Shown here: one piece after another, positions 1-5,594 of the stretch | How the letters are laid out: each line of letters begins with the position of its first letter | How positions within the stretch are numbered: position 1 is the first letter of the stretch | DNA from: DATJZH01 sp035499215 | GTDB lineage: Bacteria; Actinomycetota; Actinomycetes; Streptosporangiales; Streptosporangiaceae | Assembly: GCA_035499215.1 (NCBI GenBank) | Contig: DATJZH010000300.1 | Location: 1 to 5,851, forward strand | Reading direction: 5' to 3' | DNA length: 5,851 bases | Program-made: the position numbers and the translations under genes | The notes under the pieces: model-generated | What the model was told of the DNA's origin: nothing | Databases searched by the model: none | The model's input: only the letters and a program-made list of their open reading frames with translations

Positions 1-1400
1 CCTTCGACGTCGTCGCCGTCACCGCATTGCGCCGGTACCTGCTCAGCCAGACCGACTCGCAGCTGCAGACGGTCCTCAACCCGATCCAGGGGCCACGGCT
101 CAGCACACTGCTCCAGGCAGTCGAGAGCGCCGGGCGCCCGCCGCAGCAAAGCATCGCGGGCGAGTACTATGTCGCGTTCGTGCCTGGCCACGGGCCAGCC
201 GTGATCTTCGAGCAAGCCGGCCCCGGCCTCGTGCCTCGGCTCCCGGCCGACCTGCCCGCCATCGCCGCCGGCCAGCGCGCCCAGACTGTGACCAGTCCGG
301 CCGGGAACGCTCAGCTGCGTCTGCGGGCCGTACGCGCCGATGCGGGCACCCTGGTCGTCGGCGCCAGCCTCGGCAACGTCAACAAGACCGTCGGCCGGCT
401 CCGGCTCATCGTCACCATCGGCTCGGCCGCCGCCGCCCTGCTTGTCGCCCTGGGCGTCGGCCTGGTCGTGCGCCGCGGCCTGCGTCCCATCGAGACGATG
501 GCCGCCCAGGCCGACCGCATCACCGCCGGCGACCTGACCGACCGGGTCAGCCCCCAGGATGCCCGGACCGAGGTAGGCCGCCTCGGGACAGCGCTCAACG
601 GAATGCTCGCACGCATCGAGGCCTCGATCCACGAGCGCGAGGCCGGCCAGGAGCTCACGCGGCGCTTCTTCGCCGATGCCAGTCACGAACTGCGCAACCC
701 CCTGGCCTCACTGCGCGCCAACGCCGAGCTCTACCAGCAAGGCGCCCTCCCCCAGCGCCCGCAAGTCGATGAGGCGATGCGCCGCATAGCCCTGGAAGCC
801 CAGCGCATGAGCGGGCTGGTCGATGACATGCTCCGCCTGGCCCGCCTCGACCAGCACCCGGGTCGGCAGGACCACCCGGTCGATCTCACCGCTGTTGCCA
901 TCGGATGCGCCGAGCGGGCCCGGATCACTGGCCCCCAGCGGACATGGCAGGCACACATCGCCGCCGGCCTCGTAATCGCCGGCGACGAAGAGCTCCTGCG
1001 CCGGGCCATCGACAACCTCCTGGCCAACGTGCACGCCCACACTCCTCGCGACGCCGTCGCCACCATAACTGCCGTCAAGCACGGCAACTCTGTCGTCGTC
1101 GATGTCAGCGACAACGGCCCCGGCGTCCCCGCCGACGAGCTCCCCCGCATCTTCGACCGCTTCTACCGCGCCGCAGCCTGCTCACACCGCCCGGGGTCCG
1201 GCCTGGGACTCGCCATCGTCACCGCCATCGCCACCGCCCACAACGGCACCGCTGAGGCGACCCTCAACCACCCGCACGGACTGCGCATCACCCTCATCCT
1301 GCCCGCCTGCAGCCAGCCCCGCCCCGTCCAGCTGTCCGCCGCCGGGCCCGCGGCCAACTCCGCCGACAGCACCGTGCCGCCCTGGCCGCGGTGGAGTTGA
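1..1400 (+). CDS. Sensor histidine kinase, HAMP/HisKA/HATPase_c type (5' end missing)
   Basis: Membrane sensor kinase of a two-component system that would autophosphorylate on histidine and pass phosphate to a response regulator not present here. The reading frame is open to the left edge (first full codon at position 3, no start codon before the TTG at 27), so the true start is upstream and the window opens at the end of TM helix 1. Counting the codon at 27 as residue 1: an extracytoplasmic sensor region of about 115 residues, TM2 at about 127-148, HAMP at about 149-200, H-box SHELRNPL with phospho-acceptor His220 (codon 684-686), N-box around N330/N334, G1 box DNGPGVP at 362-368, F-box FDRFYR, and G2 box GSGLGL at 390-395. 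All catalytic boxes are intact. The ExxN after the histidine fits the E/D-x-x-T/N phosphatase motif of HisKA kinases. After the ATPase domain there is a Pro/Ala-rich tail of about 30 residues of no known role. The stimulus cannot be read from sequence. Confidence 0.95.
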   Translation, partial: FDVVAVTALRRYLLSQTDSQLQTVLNPIQGPRLSTLLQAVESAGRPPQQSIAGEYYVAFVPGHGPAVIFEQAGPGLVPRLPADLPAIAAGQRAQTVTSPAGNAQLRLRAVRADAGTLVVGASLGNVNKTVGRLRLIVTIGSAAAALLVALGVGLVVRRGLRPIETMAAQADRITAGDLTDRVSPQDARTEVGRLGTALNGMLARIEASIHEREAGQELTRRFFADASHELRNPLASLRANAELYQQGALPQRPQVDEAMRRIALEAQRMSGLVDDMLRLARLDQHPGRQDHPVDLTAVAIGCAERARITGPQRTWQAHIAAGLVIAGDEELLRRAIDNLLANVHAHTPRDAVATITAVKHGNSVVVDVSDNGPGVPADELPRIFDRFYRAAACSHRPGSGLGLAIVTAIATAHNGTAEATLNHPHGLRITLILPACSQPRPVQLSAAGPAANSADSTVPPWPRWS

Positions 1401-1433
1401 CCGCCAGCTATCTGCATCTGCCGCCTCCAAGGC

Positions 1434-1457
1434 CCGCCCGCGGACAGTACCGGGCGG
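1434..1457 (+). terminator. GC-only hairpin after the kinase gene, possible terminator
   Basis: CCGCCCG at 1434-1440 pairs perfectly with CGGGCGG at 1451-1457 around a 10-nt loop, starting 34 nt after the kinase stop codon. No T-run follows. Actinobacterial terminators often lack a T-tract, so this is a plausible but weak candidate. Short GC-only stems also arise by chance in DNA of this composition. Confidence 0.3.
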
Positions 1458-1533
1458 TTGCGTGACGCCTCCCTGTCGCGGGGCAGTGCGGGTACTTCAG
1501 GCCCGCTGATGACGGGCATCCTCGCCGACTTCA

Positions 1534-1550
1534 GGTCACGCCAGGTGACC
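1534..1550. repeat. Inverted repeat GGTCAC-N5-GTGACC
   Basis: Two perfect 6-bp half-sites separated by 5 bp. The 17-bp span suits either a small hairpin or an operator for a dimeric regulator. A second small inverted repeat, GCCCG-N7-CGGGC, lies just upstream at 1501-1517. No gene start lies close downstream on either strand, so a regulatory role is unproven. Confidence 0.35.
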
Positions 1551-1835
1551 AGGCCCCGGACTGGTATGGCGGCCCTGCCGACCGTTGACAGGCGGGCCGG
1601 TCTGCAACATGGGTTCAGCTTCAAGCGCGCCGCTAGCGACCACATCCTCAACGCAGCTAGTTCCGCGCACGAACGCGGCATCACCGATGGGCACAGGGCG
1701 GCGGCTCGTGAGGTTAGCGCAGCTGCGGCTGGTCAGACCGGGATCGTCTCGCCGCAAGACGGGACTGCAGCATGAACGCATCGAGCGCTCCGCCGCAACG
1801 GCAAGCCAGGCAAGCGGCAGCGCCAGCGGGGATTT

Positions 1836-1853
1836 GTCAAGCGCTGGCTTGAC
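1836..1853. terminator. Hairpin GTCAAGC-gctg-GCTTGAC, possible bidirectional terminator
   Basis: A perfect 7-bp stem with a 4-nt loop. GGGG at 1828-1831 and CCC at 1854-1856 could extend the pairing across a four-base ATTT bulge. It lies about 90 nt past the stop codon of the minus-strand membrane protein gene, in a convergent region, so it is a reasonable terminator candidate for that gene and for transcripts entering from the kinase side. There is no T-run on either strand. Its A/T-containing arms stand out from the GC-rich surroundings, so an 18-bp protein-binding site is the alternative. Confidence 0.4.
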
Positions 1854-1943
1854 CCCGCACCGTGGCCTGCCGCGGGCTCGCGCGCCGAGATGCCCAGCCC
1901 GCCCAGCCTGCGGGCGAGCCGAACTCCCCGACCGGGGATAGCT

Positions 1944-2663
1944 TCAAACACCTGGCCCCGCGTCGCGCCGCCTCCGAGGAGATGTGGTGGCCGGGTCATC
2001 GCCATCACCGTCGAGTCGGCGGAGCGCCGACGGGCTCCGGGCGGCCGGGGGGCGGCGCGGGCCGCCGGTTCCCGCAGCGGGGGGGCGGTAGGAAGGATCG
2101 CGTGGGCCGCCGGTTCCCGCAGCGGGGGGGCGGTAGGAGGGACCTCGCGGGCCGCGCCTGTGCCAGGGCCAGCGGGCGGCGGTCATCACGATCGCCAGCA
2201 CGGTTGCAGCGGTCATCGCGAGGAATCCGCTGGCGATCCACTGGGCTGCGCTGATCGCCAGCGCCGTAACCGACATGTCGGTGGCCCGGCCGCCGATCAG
2301 CCCGGCGATTGCGGCAGCTGCCACATACGCGAGCGCTGGTACCGGGATGATCCGGTAGACGGCGCCGGGCCGGACGGCGCGGGCAGCCGCTGCCGTGCCG
2401 GCGACGACGAAGACGCCGAGGACGAAGCCGGGTTCACTGCCGGTCAGCACGGTGGCAACCGCGCCGAGCGCGGCAGTGCCGATCACGATGCAGACCCCGG
2501 ATCCTCCGGGCAGCGCACCCCAGCGCCGTGGCGCGCGGCCGTCCGGGGACTGGCGCCGGTGCGTTTGCCCGCGCGCGCCGCGATCGCGCCCGCGCGGTCC
2601 CCGGTGGGGTCCGGGCTCGTCGCGGTGAGGCGGGCGCGCGCTGGGGCGTCGTGGCTCGGTCAT
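1944..2663 (-). CDS. Four-helix membrane protein, DUF6542-like, with repeat-containing proline-rich tail
   Basis: A 239-residue protein of unknown function. The N-terminus (about 1-50) is hydrophilic and rich in Arg, Pro and Gly. Four hydrophobic segments follow at about 56-75, 79-96, 104-124 and 140-163. The C-terminal tail is cytoplasmic if the N-terminus is too (an even number of helices) and carries a 15-residue tandem repeat, GPRxPSYRPPAAGTG, at 171-185 and 186-200, then a basic end. The central helices with Gly/Ala-rich spacing resemble the actinobacterial DUF6542 domain; I make this assignment from memory of the family pattern, so it is moderate. I chose the ATG at 2663 because a G-run (complement of 2667-2672) sits three bases upstream and because a longer version would read into the leader of the divergent LCP gene. 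The gene is divergent from the LCP gene across 94 bp, so the two may share control. Confidence 0.75.
   Translation of the reverse strand: MTEPRRPSARPPHRDEPGPHRGPRGRDRGARGQTHRRQSPDGRAPRRWGALPGGSGVCIVIGTAALGAVATVLTGSEPGFVLGVFVVAGTAAAARAVRPGAVYRIIPVPALAYVAAAAIAGLIGGRATDMSVTALAISAAQWIASGFLAMTAATVLAIVMTAARWPWHRRGPRGPSYRPPAAGTGGPRDPSYRPPAAGTGGPRRPPAARSPSALRRLDGDGDDPATTSPRRRRDAGPGV
2059..2148. repeat. 45-bp tandem repeat, two copies, inside the membrane protein gene
   Basis: Copies at 2059-2103 and 2104-2148 are identical over their first 35 bases (2059-2093 and 2104-2138) and diverge after that. A third copy begins at 2149 but fades within about seven bases. The unit is 15 codons, so copy number can change without a frameshift. 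Each copy holds a run of seven G on + (2079-2085 and 2124-2130), which is seven C in the coding strand. Confidence 0.9.
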
Positions 2664-2757
2664 TTGCCCCCCGATGGTAGCCGTTACAGCTGGTAACCGG
2701 GGAGCGCCGGTATTCTTCGCGCCAAGGACGCTAAGCCGGCTCACCGGAAGGGACGGG
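2664..2757. promoter_or_regulatory. Divergent promoter region with central palindrome
   Basis: This 94-bp stretch lies between the start codons of two genes that face away from each other, so it must serve both unless transcription enters from elsewhere. A TATTCT at 2711-2716 could be the -10 element of the LCP gene. On the minus strand TACCAT (complement of 2674-2679) lies ten bases before the ATG of the membrane protein gene. Neither has a good -35 element. Between them GTTAC-N5-GTAAC (2683-2697) forms a 15-bp palindrome centred on an AGCTG core, well placed for an operator. The promoter elements are weak calls; the palindrome is plain in the sequence. Confidence 0.45.
2746..2753 (+). promoter_or_regulatory. 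Ribosome binding site of the LCP gene
   Basis: GGAAGGGA ends four bases before the ATG at 2758. This decides the start: the in-frame upstream codon at 2674 has no such site, would add 28 residues with no family character, and would place coding sequence across the divergent promoter. Confidence 0.7.
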
Positions 2758-4257
2758 ATGGGCAGGGCAGACAGGGGGACGGTGCTGCGCGGCAGCGCTG
2801 GCAGGACCGGGTACGTGCTCAGCTGCGCCGCGGCGGCGCTGGTTCTGATGATCAGCGGCTTGTCTTATTTTGTCATCCATGAACTGGGCGGCATCGGCGG
2901 CTCGGATGCGATCACCAGCGGCCCCTCGACAGGTGCGCAGAACATCCTGCTGATGGGGCTGGAGAGCCGCAGGGACTGGAACGGGAACATCCTGCCGGCG
3001 GGCATCCTGGCAGCGCTGCACGCGGGAAGCAGGCAGGGCGTCGCAAACGGCGTCGGCGGGAACGCCACGAACACGCTAATCCTGATCCACATACCGGCCG
3101 GCGGGAAGAAGGCGGTCGGCTTCTCCATTCCCCGTGACGACTGGGTGAGTTTCGCCGGCACGGTGGGGCCGCAGCAGGTAGGCAAGATCGATCAGGCCTA
3201 CGGGGTGAGCATGTACTACGAGCAGCAGAAGCTGCGAGCTCAGAACCCGGGCATAAGCCAGGACCAGCTGGCGTTCTCGGGCAACGAGGCAGGCCGCGCG
3301 GCCACCGTGGCGACGGTGGAGAAGCTCACCGGAGTGCATATCGACCACTTCGCCGAGGTCAACCTGGACGGTTTCTACGAGCTCGCGAAGGTCCTCGGCG
3401 GTGTGGAAGTCTGCCTCAGACATCCGGTCCGCGACGCCAACTCCGGCGCGGACTTCCGGGCCGGCTACCAGCACCTGGACGCCTCGCAGGCGCTGGCGTT
3501 CGTCCGCCAGCGCGACGGGCTGCCCAACGGCGACCTGGACCGCACCCACCGCCAGCAGGCCTTCATCGACTCGGTGATGCATCAGGTCCGGGCCGAGGGG
3601 GTGCTCAGCGACCTGACCAAGACGCAGGCACTGCTGTCGGTCGCCAGGCAGTACGTCATCACCGACGCCGGCTGGAACCTGCTCGACTTCGCGGCCCAGG
3701 CCCGCGACCTGACCAGCGGCAACCTCACCTTCCGCACGCTGCCGATCAAGGGCTACGCCACGATCGACGGCCAGGACGCCAACGTGGTCAGCCCCGACGA
3801 CGTCAAAGCGATCGTCCAGGCCGCGTTCTACCCCAGGCACAGCCCGCGACCCGCCAGGCACCGGGCCGCCGCAGTCACCGCCACGAGCCAGACGACGGTG
3901 GATGTTCTCAACGGCGGGGACACGGCCGGCCTTGCCGGGCGCGTCTCGGCAGCCTTCACCGCGGCAGGGTACCGGGCCGGCCAGGTCGGCGACACCAGCT
4001 ACCGCACCACCACGGCGGTCATCTACGGTCCTGGCGCTTCGGCGAACGCCGGCCGGATCGCCACGATGTTCGGCGTCACCGCCGCGGCCAGCGCAGCAGT
4101 CGCCGCCGACCACGTCGAGATCCTGCTGGGCCCCGGCGCTGCCGTCCCGCCCGTCAGCGCCGCCGGCCGAGCGCAGACGCCGGCGGTGGTCATCCCCGCC
4201 ACCGGTTCGCAAGGCGGCGCGGTACGCGCAAAGAACGGCATTCCCTGCGTGAACTGA
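2758..4257 (+). CDS. LCP (LytR-CpsA-Psr) family protein with LytR_C domain
   Basis: A 499-residue membrane-anchored enzyme. LCP proteins transfer glycopolymers from undecaprenyl phosphate carriers to the cell wall (in actinomycetes arabinogalactan or teichoic-acid-like polymers). Visible layout: short basic N-terminus, one TM helix at about 19-41 leaving the rest outside the cell, LCP domain at about 62-280, a linker, and a LytR_C domain at about 379-459 beginning TTVDVLNGG. LCP landmarks: NILLMGLESR (62-71), SIPRDD (123-128), KIDQAYG (143-149), FAEVNLDGF (198-206), LGGVEVC (213-219), FVRQRD with R250 and R252, and GDLDRTHRQQ (258-267). The usual Asp of GxDxR is Glu69, and the Asp of the RSDT-type motif is Asn105 in NATNT, with no Arg two residues before it. 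The phosphate-binding arginines are kept. The chain ends in a short NGIPCVN tail. It is probably a single-gene transcript, since a hairpin follows. The polymer it handles cannot be told from sequence. Confidence 0.93.
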   Translation: MGRADRGTVLRGSAGRTGYVLSCAAAALVLMISGLSYFVIHELGGIGGSDAITSGPSTGAQNILLMGLESRRDWNGNILPAGILAALHAGSRQGVANGVGGNATNTLILIHIPAGGKKAVGFSIPRDDWVSFAGTVGPQQVGKIDQAYGVSMYYEQQKLRAQNPGISQDQLAFSGNEAGRAATVATVEKLTGVHIDHFAEVNLDGFYELAKVLGGVEVCLRHPVRDANSGADFRAGYQHLDASQALAFVRQRDGLPNGDLDRTHRQQAFIDSVMHQVRAEGVLSDLTKTQALLSVARQYVITDAGWNLLDFAAQARDLTSGNLTFRTLPIKGYATIDGQDANVVSPDDVKAIVQAAFYPRHSPRPARHRAAAVTATSQTTVDVLNGGDTAGLAGRVSAAFTAAGYRAGQVGDTSYRTTTAVIYGPGASANAGRIATMFGVTAAASAAVAADHVEILLGPGAAVPPVSAAGRAQTPAVVIPATGSQGGAVRAKNGIPCVN

Positions 4258-4270
4258 GCTCCGGCGCATG

Positions 4271-4317
4271 TGAGGCGGCCCCGGCCAGGCCCGTCCGGCT
4301 GCGCGCGCAGCGCCTCA
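4271..4317 (+). terminator. Long GC-rich hairpin after the LCP gene, likely terminator
   Basis: TGAGGCG at 4271-4277 pairs perfectly with CGCCTCA at 4311-4317. Within the enclosed segment lies a 14-nt perfect palindrome, GCTGCGCGCGCAGC (4298-4311), which overlaps the outer 3' arm by one base and gives a competing or nested stem. The structure starts 13 nt after the LCP stop codon. There is no T-run, which is common for actinobacterial terminators. Confidence 0.45.
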
Positions 4318-4410
4318 GCCCGAGTTCTGTTGGCGCCCTGCCGACGGAGCGCCCGCAGTACGCGCCGGTGAGGAACACTCCCATCGACAGCGGATCGGTC
4401 CGGTGTTGGC

Positions 4411-4425
4411 CTGGCGGATCGCCAG
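4411..4425. repeat. Inverted repeat CTGGCG-gat-CGCCAG
   Basis: A perfect 6-bp inverted repeat with a 3-nt centre, about 120 bp before the SIS start codon. It could be a hairpin or an operator. It is short enough to occur by chance in DNA of this GC content. Confidence 0.25.
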
Positions 4426-4537
4426 CCGCCGGCCGGCCGATGGGGCGGGGCGGGATTTCGAGCGCCAGGTCTAGGCCTGTGCGATCCGGGTATCCGGGGA
4501 GGTGTGCATCGGGCAGCAACGCCTGATCTGCAGTGAT

Positions 4538-4542
4538 GGAGG
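4538..4542 (+). promoter_or_regulatory. Ribosome binding site GGAGG of the SIS gene
   Basis: A perfect GGAGG five bases before the ATG at 4548. It selects that start over the in-frame GTG at 4533 and ATG at 4536, which lie before or within the site, and over the ATG at 4557. Confidence 0.8.
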
Positions 4543-4547
4543 CGGTC

Positions 4548-5516
4548 ATGCCGGCGATGGCGATCAGCTTGATGCGACAGACGATGGACCGGCAGGCCGA
4601 GGCACTGGCGGCAATCCTGGATGATGCTGCGCCTGTCATGGCGGTGGCCGAACGGCTGCGCGGACGGCGGGTACTGGCGATCGGCACCGGAACCAGCTGG
4701 CACGCCGCCAGCCAGGCAGCGGCGCTGCTGCGCGCGGCCGGTCTTGAGGCGTGTGCCGCCCAGTCTGCTGACGCGGCGGTAGACGGGCCGCTGCCCGCCG
4801 CGGGCGGGGTGCTGCTGGCATTGACCCATACCGGTGCCAAGTACTACACGGCGCAGGCCGTGGCGGGTGCCCGCGCTCAGGGCGTGGATGTGATCCAGAT
4901 CTCCGGCGCGGGTGTCACGGGGGCGGACCTGGTCACCGTGGAGCGGGAACGCTCGTCGGCCTACACTGCCAGCCATCTCGGCGCGCTGTTGCGCGCGGCG
5001 CAGCTGGCCCGGGCGCTGGGCGCGGACCTCCCTCAGCTTGGCGAGGTCCCGTCAGCGGTCGACCGCGCCTACCGAGACGGGCAGGAGGGGCAGCAGCTGG
5101 CGCCGCCGCCGGACCGGCTGATCGAGTTCATCGGCGGCGGCATCAATCAGTGGACGGCTGCCGAGGGAGCGCTGAAGATCCGGGAGGCCGCGTACGTGGC
5201 CAGCGAGGGCCTCGCGGCAGAGCAGTTCTTGCACGGGCCCTCGGTGGCTCTGGGCGGACATGACCGTCTGGTCTGCCTCGACGGCGGCGGGCCGTGGTCG
5301 GCGCGGATTGCCCAGGTGGCCCAGGCCGCCGAGGACTCGGGTACCCCAGTGACCCGCGTCAGCCACCCTGGGCTGGGAGAGTTGCTGTCGATCTTCCCTC
5401 TGACCGTAGCCGTGCAGCGCATCGCGCTCGAGGCCGCCGAGACGCTCGGCGCAAACCCCGACACCTTCGGGCTGGACCTGCCGGGACGCGGCGCCTGGAG
5501 GCATGTCGCATTGTGA
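4548..5516 (+). CDS. SIS domain sugar isomerase-like protein (GlmS isomerase-domain family)
   Basis: A 322-residue cytoplasmic protein with two SIS (sugar isomerase) domains, at about 30-165 and 185-315, and no N-terminal glutaminase domain, so it is not a full GlmS. Family members bind phosphosugars and catalyse aldose-ketose isomerisation, deamination or deglycation. Motifs: GTGTSWHA (46-53) matches the GTS phosphate loop of GlmS, and THTGAKYYT (93-101) takes the place of the second loop (SQSGET in GlmS). The segment from EGALKIRE to LHGP aligns without gaps to the GlmS active site: K210, E213 and H229 correspond to E. coli K485, E488 and H504. The C-terminus carries GANPDTFG, typical of two-domain SIS proteins of the AgaS/FrlB/GlmS-like kind. 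These residues suggest a working isomerase or deaminase on an amino-sugar or glycated amino-acid phosphate; the actual substrate is not evident. It lies alone between two gaps, downstream of the LCP gene on the same strand. Confidence 0.9.
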   Translation: MPAMAISLMRQTMDRQAEALAAILDDAAPVMAVAERLRGRRVLAIGTGTSWHAASQAAALLRAAGLEACAAQSADAAVDGPLPAAGGVLLALTHTGAKYYTAQAVAGARAQGVDVIQISGAGVTGADLVTVERERSSAYTASHLGALLRAAQLARALGADLPQLGEVPSAVDRAYRDGQEGQQLAPPPDRLIEFIGGGINQWTAAEGALKIREAAYVASEGLAAEQFLHGPSVALGGHDRLVCLDGGGPWSARIAQVAQAAEDSGTPVTRVSHPGLGELLSIFPLTVAVQRIALEAAETLGANPDTFGLDLPGRGAWRHVAL

Positions 5517-5530
5517 AGACTTCCGAGACT

Positions 5531-5542
5531 GGGCCACGGCCC
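5531..5542 (+). terminator. Small hairpin followed by TTT after the SIS gene
   Basis: GGGC-cacg-GCCC forms a 4-bp stem (a fifth pair is possible in the loop) and is followed by TTT at 5543-5545, 14 nt after the SIS stop codon. The shape is right for an intrinsic terminator, but the stem is short and the T-run minimal. Confidence 0.25.
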
Positions 5543-5579
5543 TTTGACCTGGGCGTCCGGGCGCTCCAGCAGGACACGC

Positions 5580-5588
5580 TGATACGCT
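5580..5588 (+). promoter_or_regulatory. Extended -10 element for a leaderless start
   Basis: TGATACGCT reads as an extended -10 (TG, one base, then TACGCT, fitting TAnnnT). The TACGCT ends six bases before the ATG at 5595, so transcription would begin at or next to the A of the start codon. This spacing is the known hallmark of leaderless genes in actinobacteria. It fits the lack of any Shine-Dalgarno sequence before that ATG. No clear -35 is seen at the right distance; the TTGACC at 5544-5549 is too far upstream. Confidence 0.5.
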
Positions 5589-5594
5589 GGCGTG

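Larger units (their letters stand above)
1401..1943. other. Non-coding gap of 543 bp between convergent genes
   Basis: No gene I can support. Open frames exist on both strands (for example 1458-1775 and 1609-1941 on +, 1536-1781 on -) but none has a ribosome binding site, recognisable domain or natural amino acid composition, and they overlap each other. The stretch holds at least four inverted repeats (1434-1457, 1501-1517, 1534-1550, 1836-1853) and a perfect TTGACA at 1585-1590 without a convincing -10 element. Because the kinase gene enters from the left and the membrane protein gene from the right, this is a convergent region expected to carry terminators. It could also hide a small RNA or a decayed gene or element; I cannot decide between these. 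Confidence 0.6.
4258..4547. other. Non-coding gap of 290 bp between LCP and SIS genes
   Basis: I see no supported gene here. Long minus-strand frames crossing it are antisense to the flanking genes. A plus frame open to a TGA at 4522-4524 has no start with a ribosome binding site. The gap contains the hairpin at 4271-4317, a small perfect inverted repeat CTGGCG-gat-CGCCAG at 4411-4425 and the GGCCGGCC palindrome at 4431-4438. The promoter of the SIS gene should lie in its last 100 bases, but I find no convincing -10/-35 pair. Confidence 0.5.

Noticed and set aside
27..29. TTG at 27 as start of the histidine kinase
   Set aside because: The frame is open upstream to the window edge, the preceding residues look like the end of a TM helix, and a start here would remove TM helix 1.
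1608..1640. GGGTTCAGCTTC as a tRNA T-arm
   Set aside because: It does not match the T-loop consensus, and no acceptor stem, anticodon arm or CCA end can be formed around it.
1536..1781. Minus-strand ORF of 81 codons in the gap
   Set aside because: It has no ribosome binding site, overlaps plus-strand frames of equal quality, and resembles no family I can name. It is noted only as part of the unexplained gap.
1609..1941. Plus-strand ORF of about 110 codons in the gap, with TTGACA just upstream
   Set aside because: TTGACA is only about 20 bp before the ATG, no -10 or ribosome binding site fits, and the peptide has no domain character.
2041..2148. Tandem repeat as a CRISPR or origin iteron array
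   Set aside because: There are only two copies with no spacers, the period is an exact number of codons, and the repeat lies inside a coding frame, so it encodes a protein repeat.
2674..2757. Longer N-terminus for the LCP protein from the codon at 2674
   Set aside because: It would add 28 residues without family character, has no Shine-Dalgarno site and would occupy the divergent promoter. The ATG at 2758 has a good ribosome binding site.
3076..4269. Long minus-strand open frame of 397 codons opposite the LCP gene
   Set aside because: It is antisense to a gene with clear LCP and LytR_C domains. Its composition is that of a GC-rich shadow frame and it has no recognisable domain or ribosome binding site.
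4023..4976. Minus-strand open frames of 317 and 216 codons across the LCP-SIS gap
   Set aside because: They overlap the LCP 3' end and the SIS 5' end in antisense, look low-complexity, and no family is recognisable.
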